A stretch of 64,000 nt of DNA from Deltaproteobacteria bacterium (lineage in GTDB: Bacteria; Desulfobacterota; Desulfomonilia; UBA1062): NCBI GenBank assembly GCA_015486075.1, contig WFSG01000041.1:62001-126000 (forward strand). Direction: 5' to 3'. Every line of letters starts with the position of its first letter. Position 1 is the first letter of the stretch. The notes beneath the pieces were generated by a model. That model was not told the origin of the DNA and searched no databases. It saw only the letters and a program-made list of their open reading frames with translations. The translations under genes and the position numbers were made by a program. Of this stretch, positions 17,593 through 25,561 are shown one piece after another.

Positions 17593-17630
17593 AAGGGAGC
17601 CTGTAGCATTGTTTACAGGCTCCCTTTTCT
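17593..17630 (+). terminator. Rho-independent terminator of satP
   Basis: A 13-base stem, AAGGGAGCCTGTA paired with TACAGGCTCCCTT, encloses an 8-base loop and is followed by TTCT. It may act in both directions. The following gap, 17631-17865, has no gene; it is the upstream region of the next one. Confidence 0.9.
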
Positions 17631-17865
17631 ATTTCAATTGCCTTTCTCTGTGCCTAGGTGTATGTTCGTGTTGTAGGTTGGTCCATGAAAAGCTGGTTGT
17701 ACTATGTAAATATTTACCCAGAATTGGAAAACTTTATCCATTTATTAACTAAACGCTTGGGCCCTATTGAAACAATTATTTAGTCTAATTAATGATTTGT
17801 CACTAAGGAATAGATCTTGCTAGTGCTATAGCATTGAGACGTGTAATTATAGTGACGGAGGGGGG

Positions 17866-18705
17866 ATGAGGAAATTTATACAACTGATCCTTATAGTACA
17901 GATAGTCTCTATGGGCTGCACTGCATTGGCTCAAGACATGACCCCAACCGGTGATAAAAGTAAGCATTTTATAATACAGGTCGGAGGCCTAAAGGCAATA
18001 TACGATGAAGATCTGCGGGATTTCGTCGATTACGGAGAGACCATATCCCTTGGTTTTAAACACAGGATCAATGAGAAGTTTTCCTTTGTAAGTTTCGTTG
18101 ATCTAATGAGATTATCGGGTAATTACCATAGGTACGGTCAGAGGGTAATCACTGTAAGCTCCCCGAATGGATATTGTGACAACTCTGGAAGTCATTACTG
18201 GTGTGGTGAAACTCTTACTATTATAAACGCAGAGGCACTGCGCGAGGTATCCCTTGATACAACCATGTACATGCTACCCTTTACCCTGGGATTCGTCCGA
18301 GAGATACATTTAAACAGTAAGATAACCCCTTACGCAGGTGCTACCTTTGGCTACTGTTTTGCCATGCGTGATGTGCATGGCAGGGCAATAAAGGAGAGCG
18401 AGTATAACGGACCATTGTATATAATCCCTATTGATGAAAGGGATACGGTAAATGGCATGGCCTTCCAGGTCCTAAGTGGCCTTGAGAAACCACTTAGGAA
18501 TGGGAAGATGCTTAGGCTAGAACTGAAGCTATCTTTCCTGGACCTGAGCGACTTTAATGCAGTGTTCCAAAAGGCGCTTATAGGATATGCCCCCTGGGTG
18601 CCACCAGGTACAACACTGGCATATGAGTACTACGAGGCCCCCTTTGAAATAGGAGACCTGAGCGAGGTCTGGGTGCTAGGACTCACTGTAGGCGTGACCT
18701 TTTAG
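17866..18705 (+). CDS. Predicted outer-membrane beta-barrel protein, unknown function
   Basis: A 279-residue exported protein. The signal peptide ends T-A-L-A before Q-D-M (an A-x-A cleavage site). The rest alternates short amphipathic strands with turns and ends in aromatic Phe (V-G-V-T-F), the typical C-terminal signal of outer-membrane barrels. A Cys pair lies in an inserted loop (Y-C-D-N-S-G-S-H-Y-W-C) that probably faces outside. I do not recognise a named family; OmpW-like or opacity-type porins are the nearest by appearance. A GGAGGGGGG ribosome site precedes the ATG. Confidence 0.65.
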   Translation: MRKFIQLILIVQIVSMGCTALAQDMTPTGDKSKHFIIQVGGLKAIYDEDLRDFVDYGETISLGFKHRINEKFSFVSFVDLMRLSGNYHRYGQRVITVSSPNGYCDNSGSHYWCGETLTIINAEALREVSLDTTMYMLPFTLGFVREIHLNSKITPYAGATFGYCFAMRDVHGRAIKESEYNGPLYIIPIDERDTVNGMAFQVLSGLEKPLRNGKMLRLELKLSFLDLSDFNAVFQKALIGYAPWVPPGTTLAYEYYEAPFEIGDLSEVWVLGLTVGVTF

Positions 18706-19113
18706 CTAGCCCGTGTTTTGCATCCCACATGAGCAATGTATGTGCTACAAGTCTCCTGAGCGTGAGGTGCTTGAGTTCAACGGAAATCGCATGCTTATTT
18801 CTCTTTCTAGATCCTTCTTGCAAAACACTTACATAAGCCTTGATAAGGAGGGGGCTAGGGAAGTTCATGAATATGATCGTATAAGAGCTCATGCAGGCAT
18901 CTGTAAATGGATCCACAAGCTTTTTGATCTTGCGGAAAGGCATAGGAACGTGCTGGCTTACCCTCGGGGCCTGGTAAGGGAATCTATGTTCTAAGCAGGG
19001 GCCTTGGATAATTTCCTGTTTATTTTCAAGTGGGCTCAAGGTATTAAAGATGTCTCTTAGGTGGCGGAAAGTTAAACAGGCATAGTATAAGAAACCCATG
19101 GGAGGGAGTTTGA
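18706..19113 (+). other. 408-base gap with no convincing gene
   Basis: A plus-strand frame of about 96 codons runs from the preceding stop to 18994, with ATG at 18713 (93 residues, Arg/Glu-rich), and a minus-strand frame overlaps it (18683-19123). Neither has a ribosome site, a recognisable domain or a compositional signal that favours it, so no CDS is called. The start region of the PAS/LuxR gene, with a GGGAGGGAG ribosome site, occupies the last bases. Confidence 0.4.
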
Positions 19114-20871
19114 ATGGCTCCAAAAAGACAAAAGAAAAAAATAGTTAAAGCAGGCTCTAAGCTCGCAGGTCATCAGGCTATTATCATAAGTAGCGGCATA
19201 GAAGATGAGATGAAGATAAGGGACAGGGCAATAGCCTCTTCCATAAGTGGCATAGCGCTGGGTGACCTTGAGGGTAATGTGATGTACGTGAATGAAGCTG
19301 CACTGAAGATATGGGGTGGAGATGATGCATCTGAGATACTAGGGAGATGTGCCGTGGAATTCGCCGAGTCAGAGGAAGAGGCAAGACAAGCACTGGATAC
19401 GCTTATTAATAAGGGCTGGTGGTCAGGAGAGATATCAGGGAAGAGAAAGGACGGCTCTAGTATTGTTGTATACCTATCTGCGAATCTTGTCTTGGACGAC
19501 AATGGAAAGCCAATATGTACCATGGCCTCTTTTATAGACATAACGGAACGCAAGCGGATGGAGGACGAGTTGCGGTTAAAGGAGTATGCGATACAGTCTT
19601 CCATGAATGGTATAGCCATAGCTGACCTTGATGGAAATATTACGTATGCGAACAAGGCGTTCTTAAGGATGTGGGGCGGTGATGATGTTTCCGAGATCTT
19701 GGGCAAACCTGCCATTATCTTTGCCGAGTCTATTGAGACGGGAATGGATATACTTAATACAGTGCGTGAACAGGGAGTATGGAAAGGGGAGGTTGTTGGA
19801 AAAAGAAAGGATGGTAAGCCTGTTGTAGTGGAACTTTCTGCCAATTTGGTGAGTGACGATGAGGGCAGGCCTGTGTGCATGATGGCCTCTTTTATAGACA
19901 TAACGGAACGCAAGCGGATGGAGGACGAGTTGCGGTTAAAGGAGTATGCGATACAGTCTTCCATGAATGGTATAGCCATAGCTGACCTTGAGGGGAATGT
20001 TACCTATGTAAATGATGCAGCGCTCAGGATGTGGGGTGGTGTAGACAAGTCAGAAGTTATAGGTAAGAACGCGGTAATGTTTGCTGGTTCCGAGGAGGTT
20101 GCACTTGAGGCCCTTCATTCTGTGTTACAGCATGGGAGATGGGTCGGAGAGGGCGTGGGTATGAGGAGAGATGGAACGCCCATTGACATACTCCTTTCTG
20201 CCAATTTGGTGAGTGACGATGAGGGCAGGCCTGTGTGCATGATGGCCTCGTTTTCTGATATAACAGAACTCAAGAGAGCCAAGGAAAGGCTTGAACGGAT
20301 CAACCAGGAGCTTGAATCAATAGTTGAGGAGAGGACTAAGGAGCTTATAAATACAAACGAGAAACTCAGGATGGAAATAGAAGAAAGAAAACAGGCAGAA
20401 AGTTCCTTGCTTTTAAAGGAAAAGGAACTCAGGCTTGAATCTCTCAACTTGGCAGAAGCCAATACTGCGCTGAAGGTACTTCTCAAGAGAAGGGAACAGG
20501 ACAGGGAGGAACTGGAGGAAAAGGTGCTTACCAATGTAAAGGAACTGATATTCCCATACATAGACAAGCTCGAGGCCAGCAGGTTAGACGCCGAGCAGGC
20601 TGCATATATCGGGATCATAAAGTCAAACCTAGAAAACATCATATCGCCTTTCCTTGCAAGGATCTCTTCGAAGTACCTGAACTTTACACCAATGGAGATA
20701 CAGGTGGCAAACCTTGTGAAAGAAGGCAAGTCCACAAAGGAGATGGCAGATATCCTGAACGTCTCGGACAGGGCAGTCGAGTTCCACAGAAACAATATTA
20801 GGAAAAAACTGGGTCTTAAGAACAAGAAGGTAAACCTGCGGTCCTATCTCATGACACTATCTAGGAATTGA
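19114..20871 (+). CDS. Triple-PAS regulator with LuxR-type DNA-binding domain
   Basis: Cytoplasmic one-component regulator of 585 residues. Three PAS domains (about 30-150, 150-270 and 270-390) are each followed by the PAC end motif with I-T-E-R-K-R or I-T-E-L-K-R. A long coiled coil spans about 390-500. A LuxR-type helix-turn-helix lies at about 525-580, with F-T-P-M-E-I-Q-V-A-N-L-V and the recognition helix S-D-R-A-V-E-F-H-R-N. There is no kinase or receiver domain, so ligand or redox signals sensed by PAS probably act directly on DNA binding. The PAS domains are near-identical in stretches (see the repeat entries), showing recent internal duplication. It is not obviously in an operon. Confidence 0.85.
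   Translation: MAPKRQKKKIVKAGSKLAGHQAIIISSGIEDEMKIRDRAIASSISGIALGDLEGNVMYVNEAALKIWGGDDASEILGRCAVEFAESEEEARQALDTLINKGWWSGEISGKRKDGSSIVVYLSANLVLDDNGKPICTMASFIDITERKRMEDELRLKEYAIQSSMNGIAIADLDGNITYANKAFLRMWGGDDVSEILGKPAIIFAESIETGMDILNTVREQGVWKGEVVGKRKDGKPVVVELSANLVSDDEGRPVCMMASFIDITERKRMEDELRLKEYAIQSSMNGIAIADLEGNVTYVNDAALRMWGGVDKSEVIGKNAVMFAGSEEVALEALHSVLQHGRWVGEGVGMRRDGTPIDILLSANLVSDDEGRPVCMMASFSDITELKRAKERLERINQELESIVEERTKELINTNEKLRMEIEERKQAESSLLLKEKELRLESLNLAEANTALKVLLKRREQDREELEEKVLTNVKELIFPYIDKLEASRLDAEQAAYIGIIKSNLENIISPFLARISSKYLNFTPMEIQVANLVKEGKSTKEMADILNVSDRAVEFHRNNIRKKLGLKNKKVNLRSYLMTLSRN
19522..19631 (+). repeat. Perfect 110-base intragenic direct repeat, copy 1
   Basis: This stretch is identical base for base to 19882-19991, exactly 360 bases (120 codons) later. 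It covers the end of one PAS domain, the linker and the start of the next. The period equals one PAS module, so recombination would add or remove a whole domain in frame. Confidence 0.93.
19882..19991 (+). repeat. Perfect 110-base intragenic direct repeat, copy 2
   Basis: Second copy of the 19522-19631 repeat. A further identical block of about 56 bases, at 19834-19889 and again at 20194-20249, has the same 360-base offset. All three PAS modules therefore share tracts of exact identity. Confidence 0.93.
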
Positions 20872-20933
20872 GGATCATAGGATGCTTTCTTCATCATGTT
20901 TAAATAGAATATCCAAGATGCTAGTCTAGTATC

Positions 20934-23075
20934 ATGCACGGCAAGGCACTGGATATAGTTGTATTCTCAGGTGTTCCAAAGATACTCACGTATGCTACTC
21001 GTTACGATGAACTTGTGCATCCAGGGGTGAGGGTTGTGGTCCCGGTTAAGTCTACCCTTAAGGTGGGGCTTGTTATAGAAGAGCATAAAGGACCCCTGCC
21101 AGAGGGTGTAAAGTGCGTTCACGAGGTACTTGATAAAGAACCGCTTGTAACTAAGGACATGATGAATATGCTTAGGTGGTGCTCAAGGTACTACCATGTA
21201 AACATGGGTTCATGCCTATCACTTGCCTTTCCGCCTTTCTTGAGGAAGGCCAGATCTCTAGAGTATGAGCCCTTGCTTAAGGTTTACAGGATGTCTAATA
21301 AAGGTGGCAGACTGGGTGCCAAACAAAGGCTTATAATTGATAGCATACCAGAACATGGTATTACATTGGAACAATTGAAAAAAAAGTTTCCAGGGTCAGG
21401 GTCCTCGCTCAAAAGGCTTGCTAACAGGGGCCTTGTGGAGTTGAAGGAAGAAAGGATGTGGAATAGCGATCCGAAACGGCGGGTAGATCTGAAATTTAGC
21501 ACATACCAGGAAAAAGCGATAGCCGAGATATCAAGGGCTATAACTGATCAATCTTACAAGGTATTTTTATTGCACGGGATCACGGGTTCCGGCAAGACCG
21601 AGGTATATCTTGCATGTGCCCTGCATGCTCTGGCACTGGGCCGCCAAGTTCTATACATGGTCCCTGAGATAGCGCTTACACCGCAGACCATAAACAGGAT
21701 AAGGCATAGAATACCCCAAGATATAGCAGTATTTCATTCAGCGCTAGGGGAGAGACAGAGAACAATGGAGTTTCTTAAGGTTGTAAAGAGACGCGCTAGC
21801 TTTGTGCTAGGCACAAGGTCAGCCATATTTGCACCCCTTGACAACCTTGGTCTCGTCATAGTGGACGAGGAACATGATAAGAGTTACAAGCAGGATCAGG
21901 GTGTTCCTTACAATGCCAGGGACCTTGGTCTCTTGAGGGCACGAGACATGAAATCTGTGGTAATACTAGGGTCTGCCACGCCTAGTATTGATACGTACGT
22001 GAAGAAAGATAGACCGGAATTCAGACTTATTGAAATGCCAGAGAGAATAGGTAACGCACGCCTGCCCAAGATAGAGATAGTTGACATGCGTGGAAGAGAC
22101 GTGCTCATATCGGATGAATTATCAAGGGAGTTAAAAGAGACACTTTCCATGGGCGAGCAGAGCCTGCTCTTCATTAACAGGCGTGGTTTTGCATCTGCTG
22201 TTGTGTGCCCTGCTTGCGGAAAGGTCTTTAACTGCCCTCACTGCGAGAGACCACTTACCTATCACAAGACAAAGTCGAGGATTATATGCCACTACTGCGG
22301 TTTTTCAGAGAAAACTCCAGAGGTATGTCCGAGTTGCGGTTGTTTGGACTTAAAGAGCGTTGGTATGGGCACCGAGAGAATAGTGGAAGACGTCAAGTCC
22401 ATTTTGCCAGGCGCAAGGGTGTTGAAGATGGACACGGATGAGATAACATCTACCTCAAAGCTCAATAATGCACTTGAGGCTATATCAGGGGGTAGGGTGG
22501 ATGTGATAGTTGGTACACAGATGATATCAAAAGGCCATGACTTTCCTAGGCTTACCCTCGTTGGAGTAGTGCATGCCGAGCAGATGCTTTACATGCCCGA
22601 CTTCAGGGCTTCGGAGCGAACATTTCAACAGATCGTGCAAGTGGCAGGCCGTGCGGGCAGAAGGAGATCTTCCACAAAGGTTGTGATACAGACCCTTATA
22701 CCTGACCACCCTCTAATACAGGCTATAAAAAACAACGATTATCATGGTATGCTAGAAAAGGAGAGTCAAACAAGGAAGGACATGGGTTTCCCACCGTATA
22801 CATACATGGCAAGATTTGTGATTTCGTCCTACAAGAAGGATGCACCGAAAATGGTTGCAATGGCTATAAAGGACAATGTAAAGGCAAAGGGATGTCGCGT
22901 AATGGGGCCTGCGCCTGCGCCTATTTCCAGGTTGAGGGGTATGAACAGGTGGCATATAATAGTGACATCAACCAGCCGTAGGCCTCTGCACGGTTTTGTT
23001 GAGAGCGTGCAGAGGCTGAAAATTCCTTCCTATACCAAGGTCAAGATAGATATTGATCCGTATGATATGCTTTAA
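20934..23075 (+). CDS. priA: PriA, primosomal replication-restart helicase
   Basis: DNA helicase that reloads the replisome at stalled forks. The N-terminal 3'-end-binding domain is present (about 1-110). The helicase core has Walker A G-I-T-G-S-G-K-T, the D-E-E-H box, the G-S-A-T-P motif III and the conserved Q-V-A-G-R-A-G-R motif VI. The zinc-binding insertion shows four C-x2-C pairs (C-P-A-C, C-P-H-C, C-H-Y-C and C-P-S-C). Length 713 residues, normal. The start at 20934 is the only sensible ATG; there is no strong ribosome site. Confidence 0.95.
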   Translation: MHGKALDIVVFSGVPKILTYATRYDELVHPGVRVVVPVKSTLKVGLVIEEHKGPLPEGVKCVHEVLDKEPLVTKDMMNMLRWCSRYYHVNMGSCLSLAFPPFLRKARSLEYEPLLKVYRMSNKGGRLGAKQRLIIDSIPEHGITLEQLKKKFPGSGSSLKRLANRGLVELKEERMWNSDPKRRVDLKFSTYQEKAIAEISRAITDQSYKVFLLHGITGSGKTEVYLACALHALALGRQVLYMVPEIALTPQTINRIRHRIPQDIAVFHSALGERQRTMEFLKVVKRRASFVLGTRSAIFAPLDNLGLVIVDEEHDKSYKQDQGVPYNARDLGLLRARDMKSVVILGSATPSIDTYVKKDRPEFRLIEMPERIGNARLPKIEIVDMRGRDVLISDELSRELKETLSMGEQSLLFINRRGFASAVVCPACGKVFNCPHCERPLTYHKTKSRIICHYCGFSEKTPEVCPSCGCLDLKSVGMGTERIVEDVKSILPGARVLKMDTDEITSTSKLNNALEAISGGRVDVIVGTQMISKGHDFPRLTLVGVVHAEQMLYMPDFRASERTFQQIVQVAGRAGRRRSSTKVVIQTLIPDHPLIQAIKNNDYHGMLEKESQTRKDMGFPPYTYMARFVISSYKKDAPKMVAMAIKDNVKAKGCRVMGPAPAPISRLRGMNRWHIIVTSTSRRPLHGFVESVQRLKIPSYTKVKIDIDPYDML

Positions 23076-23111
23076 GTGCAAAGGGTATCTTTACTAACGG
23101 GTGTCTGGACT

Positions 23112-24767
23112 TTAAGAAAAGAAAGTTTTTCTCCTCCCCTTGAAACGAGTAATACCCATGAACCCATCCGGCTTGCCCTCTTCATCCCTTAAGAGTATAA
23201 GAAGCATGCTACCTGAAAGCTTCTTGCCATCCTTTTTGAACTGTTCAATATCTATGACCTCGGTCCAGTCTTGCGTACTTTTTGCTGCCACAAGACCTCT
23301 CTTGATGGCCTGTAGAAATGCCGTGAAAGAGCCTGGTGATAGCGTTTTGCCGAGCTCCATCTTCATTGCCTGGTCTACATCGTATCCCAGTATATGTTTT
23401 ATGGAAGGGCTTATATAGGTAAACCACAGGTCCATGTCTGTTAGCCATATAAGGTCGCTTGAATACCTTACCATGAGTTCACAGCGCCTTTTCACCGACC
23501 TTAGTAGCTTATCTGTCTGCTTTCTACTGGATATGTCCCTGGTAACCGATATTATTCCCTTGCGCTTTTTATCCTTGTCTCTCAGGAAACTAAACTTGGT
23601 CTCTGTCCATACTGGTGACCCGTCACTACGAATCAATTTCATTTCAACAGACTTCTGCCTTTCAGGGACCAGGGGGCCGGGATCTTCTCCGTACAGTCTC
23701 TCATCTATGATCCTCGACATGACCTTTAGCGAATGCCTACTTACAACCTTATCAAGTCTGGTGAAAACTTCCATTGCCTCATCAGGCGTGTAACCCAGGA
23801 TTAATCTTACTGCTGGGCTAACATATATGGGTTTGAGCTTCATGTCCCACATAACGAGCATGTCCCTCATGTTCTCCGCCAAAGTCCTGTACATGCTTTC
23901 CGCTTTTAAAAGACTTTCCTGCGCTTTCTTTGCATCTGTAATGTCCCTTACTACGCTTATAACCTCCTTTAGAGTTGTCTTGTCCATTATGGGCTGGCAG
24001 CTTATATGGTACCATCTCAACCTTCCATCCTTGTGTTTTACCTTGTATTCTCCAACGCCACCCATGCCTAGTTTGAGTGCCTCGAATTTTTCCCTTGCTA
24101 ATGGAACATAATCGTCAGCAAGTAGTTCATAAATAGATCGTCCAATGATTTCATCTGGCTTGTAACCCCCTATTCTCTCTATGTGTTTGCTGATATATGT
24201 TAGCCTCCCATCTGGATCATAGCAAACGAGTATGTCCCTCATGTTTTCCAGCAAGAACCTATGCTTTTCCTCGCTTTGCTTTAGTTGCCTTATCATCTCC
24301 TCCCTGGCTACCAGGGTGCCAATCTCCCCTGTTCTTTCCAGTGCTGTCTTTATCTCTTCGCCGCTCCATTTGCGGACTCTGGTACAATCCTCCATGCTTA
24401 TAAATCCCCAGATCCTGTTGCCTGATATAACAGGAGCTGCAATCAGGGAAACCACGCCACGAGCACCAAGCACTTTCCAGTCTAGCGCACCAAGGTCTTT
24501 TGAACTGCCTACAACTGGTACGTTGGCCTTAAGTTTTCCATACACAGCAGGGGGAAACTCGGTTTCAAAGCCTTTTGTTTTATGCCTTTCTGGCTCTGTT
24601 AGGCCATGAATCTCTGACCACTCGTACTGTTTTGCCATTAGGTATCTTTCGGATTCCTCAAAAGAATATACCGAGATCCTGTCCAGACCAAGCTCTTTAC
24701 CTAGCTTGAGTAGTACACCTTGGATTATGGAATTGATATCTAGGATCAGGTCGTCAATACTAAACAT
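23112..24767 (-). CDS. GAF + three-PAS sensory protein without an output domain
   Basis: Cytoplasmic protein of 551 residues. A GAF domain (about 10-165, with A-A-P-V-I-S-G-N-R-I-W-G-F-I) is followed by three PAS/PAC units, at about 170-290, 295-415 and 415-545. The chain ends soon after the last PAC motif. No histidine kinase, cyclase, HTH or receiver follows, and there is no transmembrane segment. Such sensor-only proteins usually pass signals to a partner by direct contact. The divergent XRE-type regulator and the downstream PAS hybrid kinase are candidates, by position only. Confidence 0.8.
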   Translation of the reverse strand: MFSIDDLILDINSIIQGVLLKLGKELGLDRISVYSFEESERYLMAKQYEWSEIHGLTEPERHKTKGFETEFPPAVYGKLKANVPVVGSSKDLGALDWKVLGARGVVSLIAAPVISGNRIWGFISMEDCTRVRKWSGEEIKTALERTGEIGTLVAREEMIRQLKQSEEKHRFLLENMRDILVCYDPDGRLTYISKHIERIGGYKPDEIIGRSIYELLADDYVPLAREKFEALKLGMGGVGEYKVKHKDGRLRWYHISCQPIMDKTTLKEVISVVRDITDAKKAQESLLKAESMYRTLAENMRDMLVMWDMKLKPIYVSPAVRLILGYTPDEAMEVFTRLDKVVSRHSLKVMSRIIDERLYGEDPGPLVPERQKSVEMKLIRSDGSPVWTETKFSFLRDKDKKRKGIISVTRDISSRKQTDKLLRSVKRRCELMVRYSSDLIWLTDMDLWFTYISPSIKHILGYDVDQAMKMELGKTLSPGSFTAFLQAIKRGLVAAKSTQDWTEVIDIEQFKKDGKKLSGSMLLILLRDEEGKPDGFMGITRFKGRRKTFFS

Positions 24768-24886
24768 TGCTAGTGTTATAGATACGACATAATAAACATT
24801 ATGTAAAGTTTCTATATGTGAAGTGAATTATTCATGTATCAGAAAGTAAAAGTTTTGTAAAAGTAAACTTAATGGACAATAATGTA

Positions 24887-24915
24887 TTGACTATTTGCTG
24901 ACACCAGATTATCTT
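24887..24915 (+). promoter_or_regulatory. Promoter of the XRE-type regulator gene
   Basis: TTGACT at 24887-24892 and TATCTT at 24910-24915 are spaced 17 bases apart, about 30 bases before the ATG at 24946. Confidence 0.5.
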
Positions 24916-24945
24916 AGGTAATAATGTTAACCACCGGGGTATGAT

Positions 24946-25215
24946 ATGAGGCTAAAGACTTGGCTTAAGATGAATAATATAACACAAAAGAAGGCATCAG
25001 AAGCGCTAGGTATTTCAAGGGGCTACTTTTCTGAGATCGTCTCTGGGAAAAGGCGCCCCAATCCTAATCTTGCTAGAAAGATAGAGGCTTTTACGGGTGG
25101 ACATGTTAAGACTATGGAATTGATCTATCCGGATAGTCCCCCTGGTCCGGATGAGGATATAGCTAGGGGTACTCCCCTTACACTGGATACGAGGAGGGAT
25201 TTGCTTGAAGCCTAG
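24946..25215 (+). CDS. Small XRE/Cro-C1 family helix-turn-helix protein
   Basis: An 89-residue DNA-binding protein. Residues about 3-55 form a Cro/C1-type helix-turn-helix: L-K-T-W-L-K-M-N-N-I-T-Q then A-S-E-A-L-G-I-S-R-G-Y-F-S-E-I-V-S-G-K-R-R-P. The tail is Pro/Asp-rich and probably disordered. There is no toxin partner next to it. It may be autoregulatory or control the adjacent PAS genes. Its own promoter is visible upstream. Confidence 0.78.
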   Translation: MRLKTWLKMNNITQKKASEALGISRGYFSEIVSGKRRPNPNLARKIEAFTGGHVKTMELIYPDSPPGPDEDIARGTPLTLDTRRDLLEA

Positions 25216-25561
25216 AGGGTTGAGTCGTTTCCTGGACGAGGAAGATGGGGTTGCCATGCTCTGGAATCTGGGGTCTATGGTCAGGTTTGTATTACGAAGG
25301 GTTTTTAAAACTCGGGTAGAGATTATGGTAGTGGGTTTTCACCCTTGTATAATACCTTTTTCATGCTCTCCTTGGAGAGATATTTTTTATAGAAAGGCCT
25401 AGAAAATCAAGAGAAAATACAAGAAAGCATTATACCCACTTGCATTCACACCTGTTTGGGGGGCTCTCCTTGCCCCCTTTTTTTTGGCAAAGCCGGAGAA
25501 CTTTCTCTTTGATGACAAATAATAGCATTTATATCTGCAGTTTTAATGCCTTGTTAAAGCC
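25216..25561 (+). other. 346-base gap between the XRE gene and the hybrid kinase
   Basis: An overlapping 65-codon frame (25205-25402, TTG start) is not supported by any domain or ribosome site. The only clear element is the terminator at 25459-25485. The 76 bases after it form the leader of the hybrid kinase gene. Confidence 0.5.
25459..25485 (+). terminator. Rho-independent terminator
   Basis: GGGGGC paired with GCCCCC, a 7-base loop, and a run of eight T directly after the stem. It lies 244 bases past the XRE gene, so that transcript would have a long 3' tail or the terminator would serve an unseen RNA. Confidence 0.88.

Noticed and set aside
18683..19123. Minus-strand frame of 146 codons (and the overlapping plus-strand 93-codon frame) in the gap before the PAS/LuxR gene
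   Set aside because: No ribosome site, no recognised domain, and the two frames compete; described as a gap only.
25205..25402. 65-codon frame after the XRE gene
   Set aside because: Overlaps the XRE gene, has a TTG start without ribosome site and no domain.
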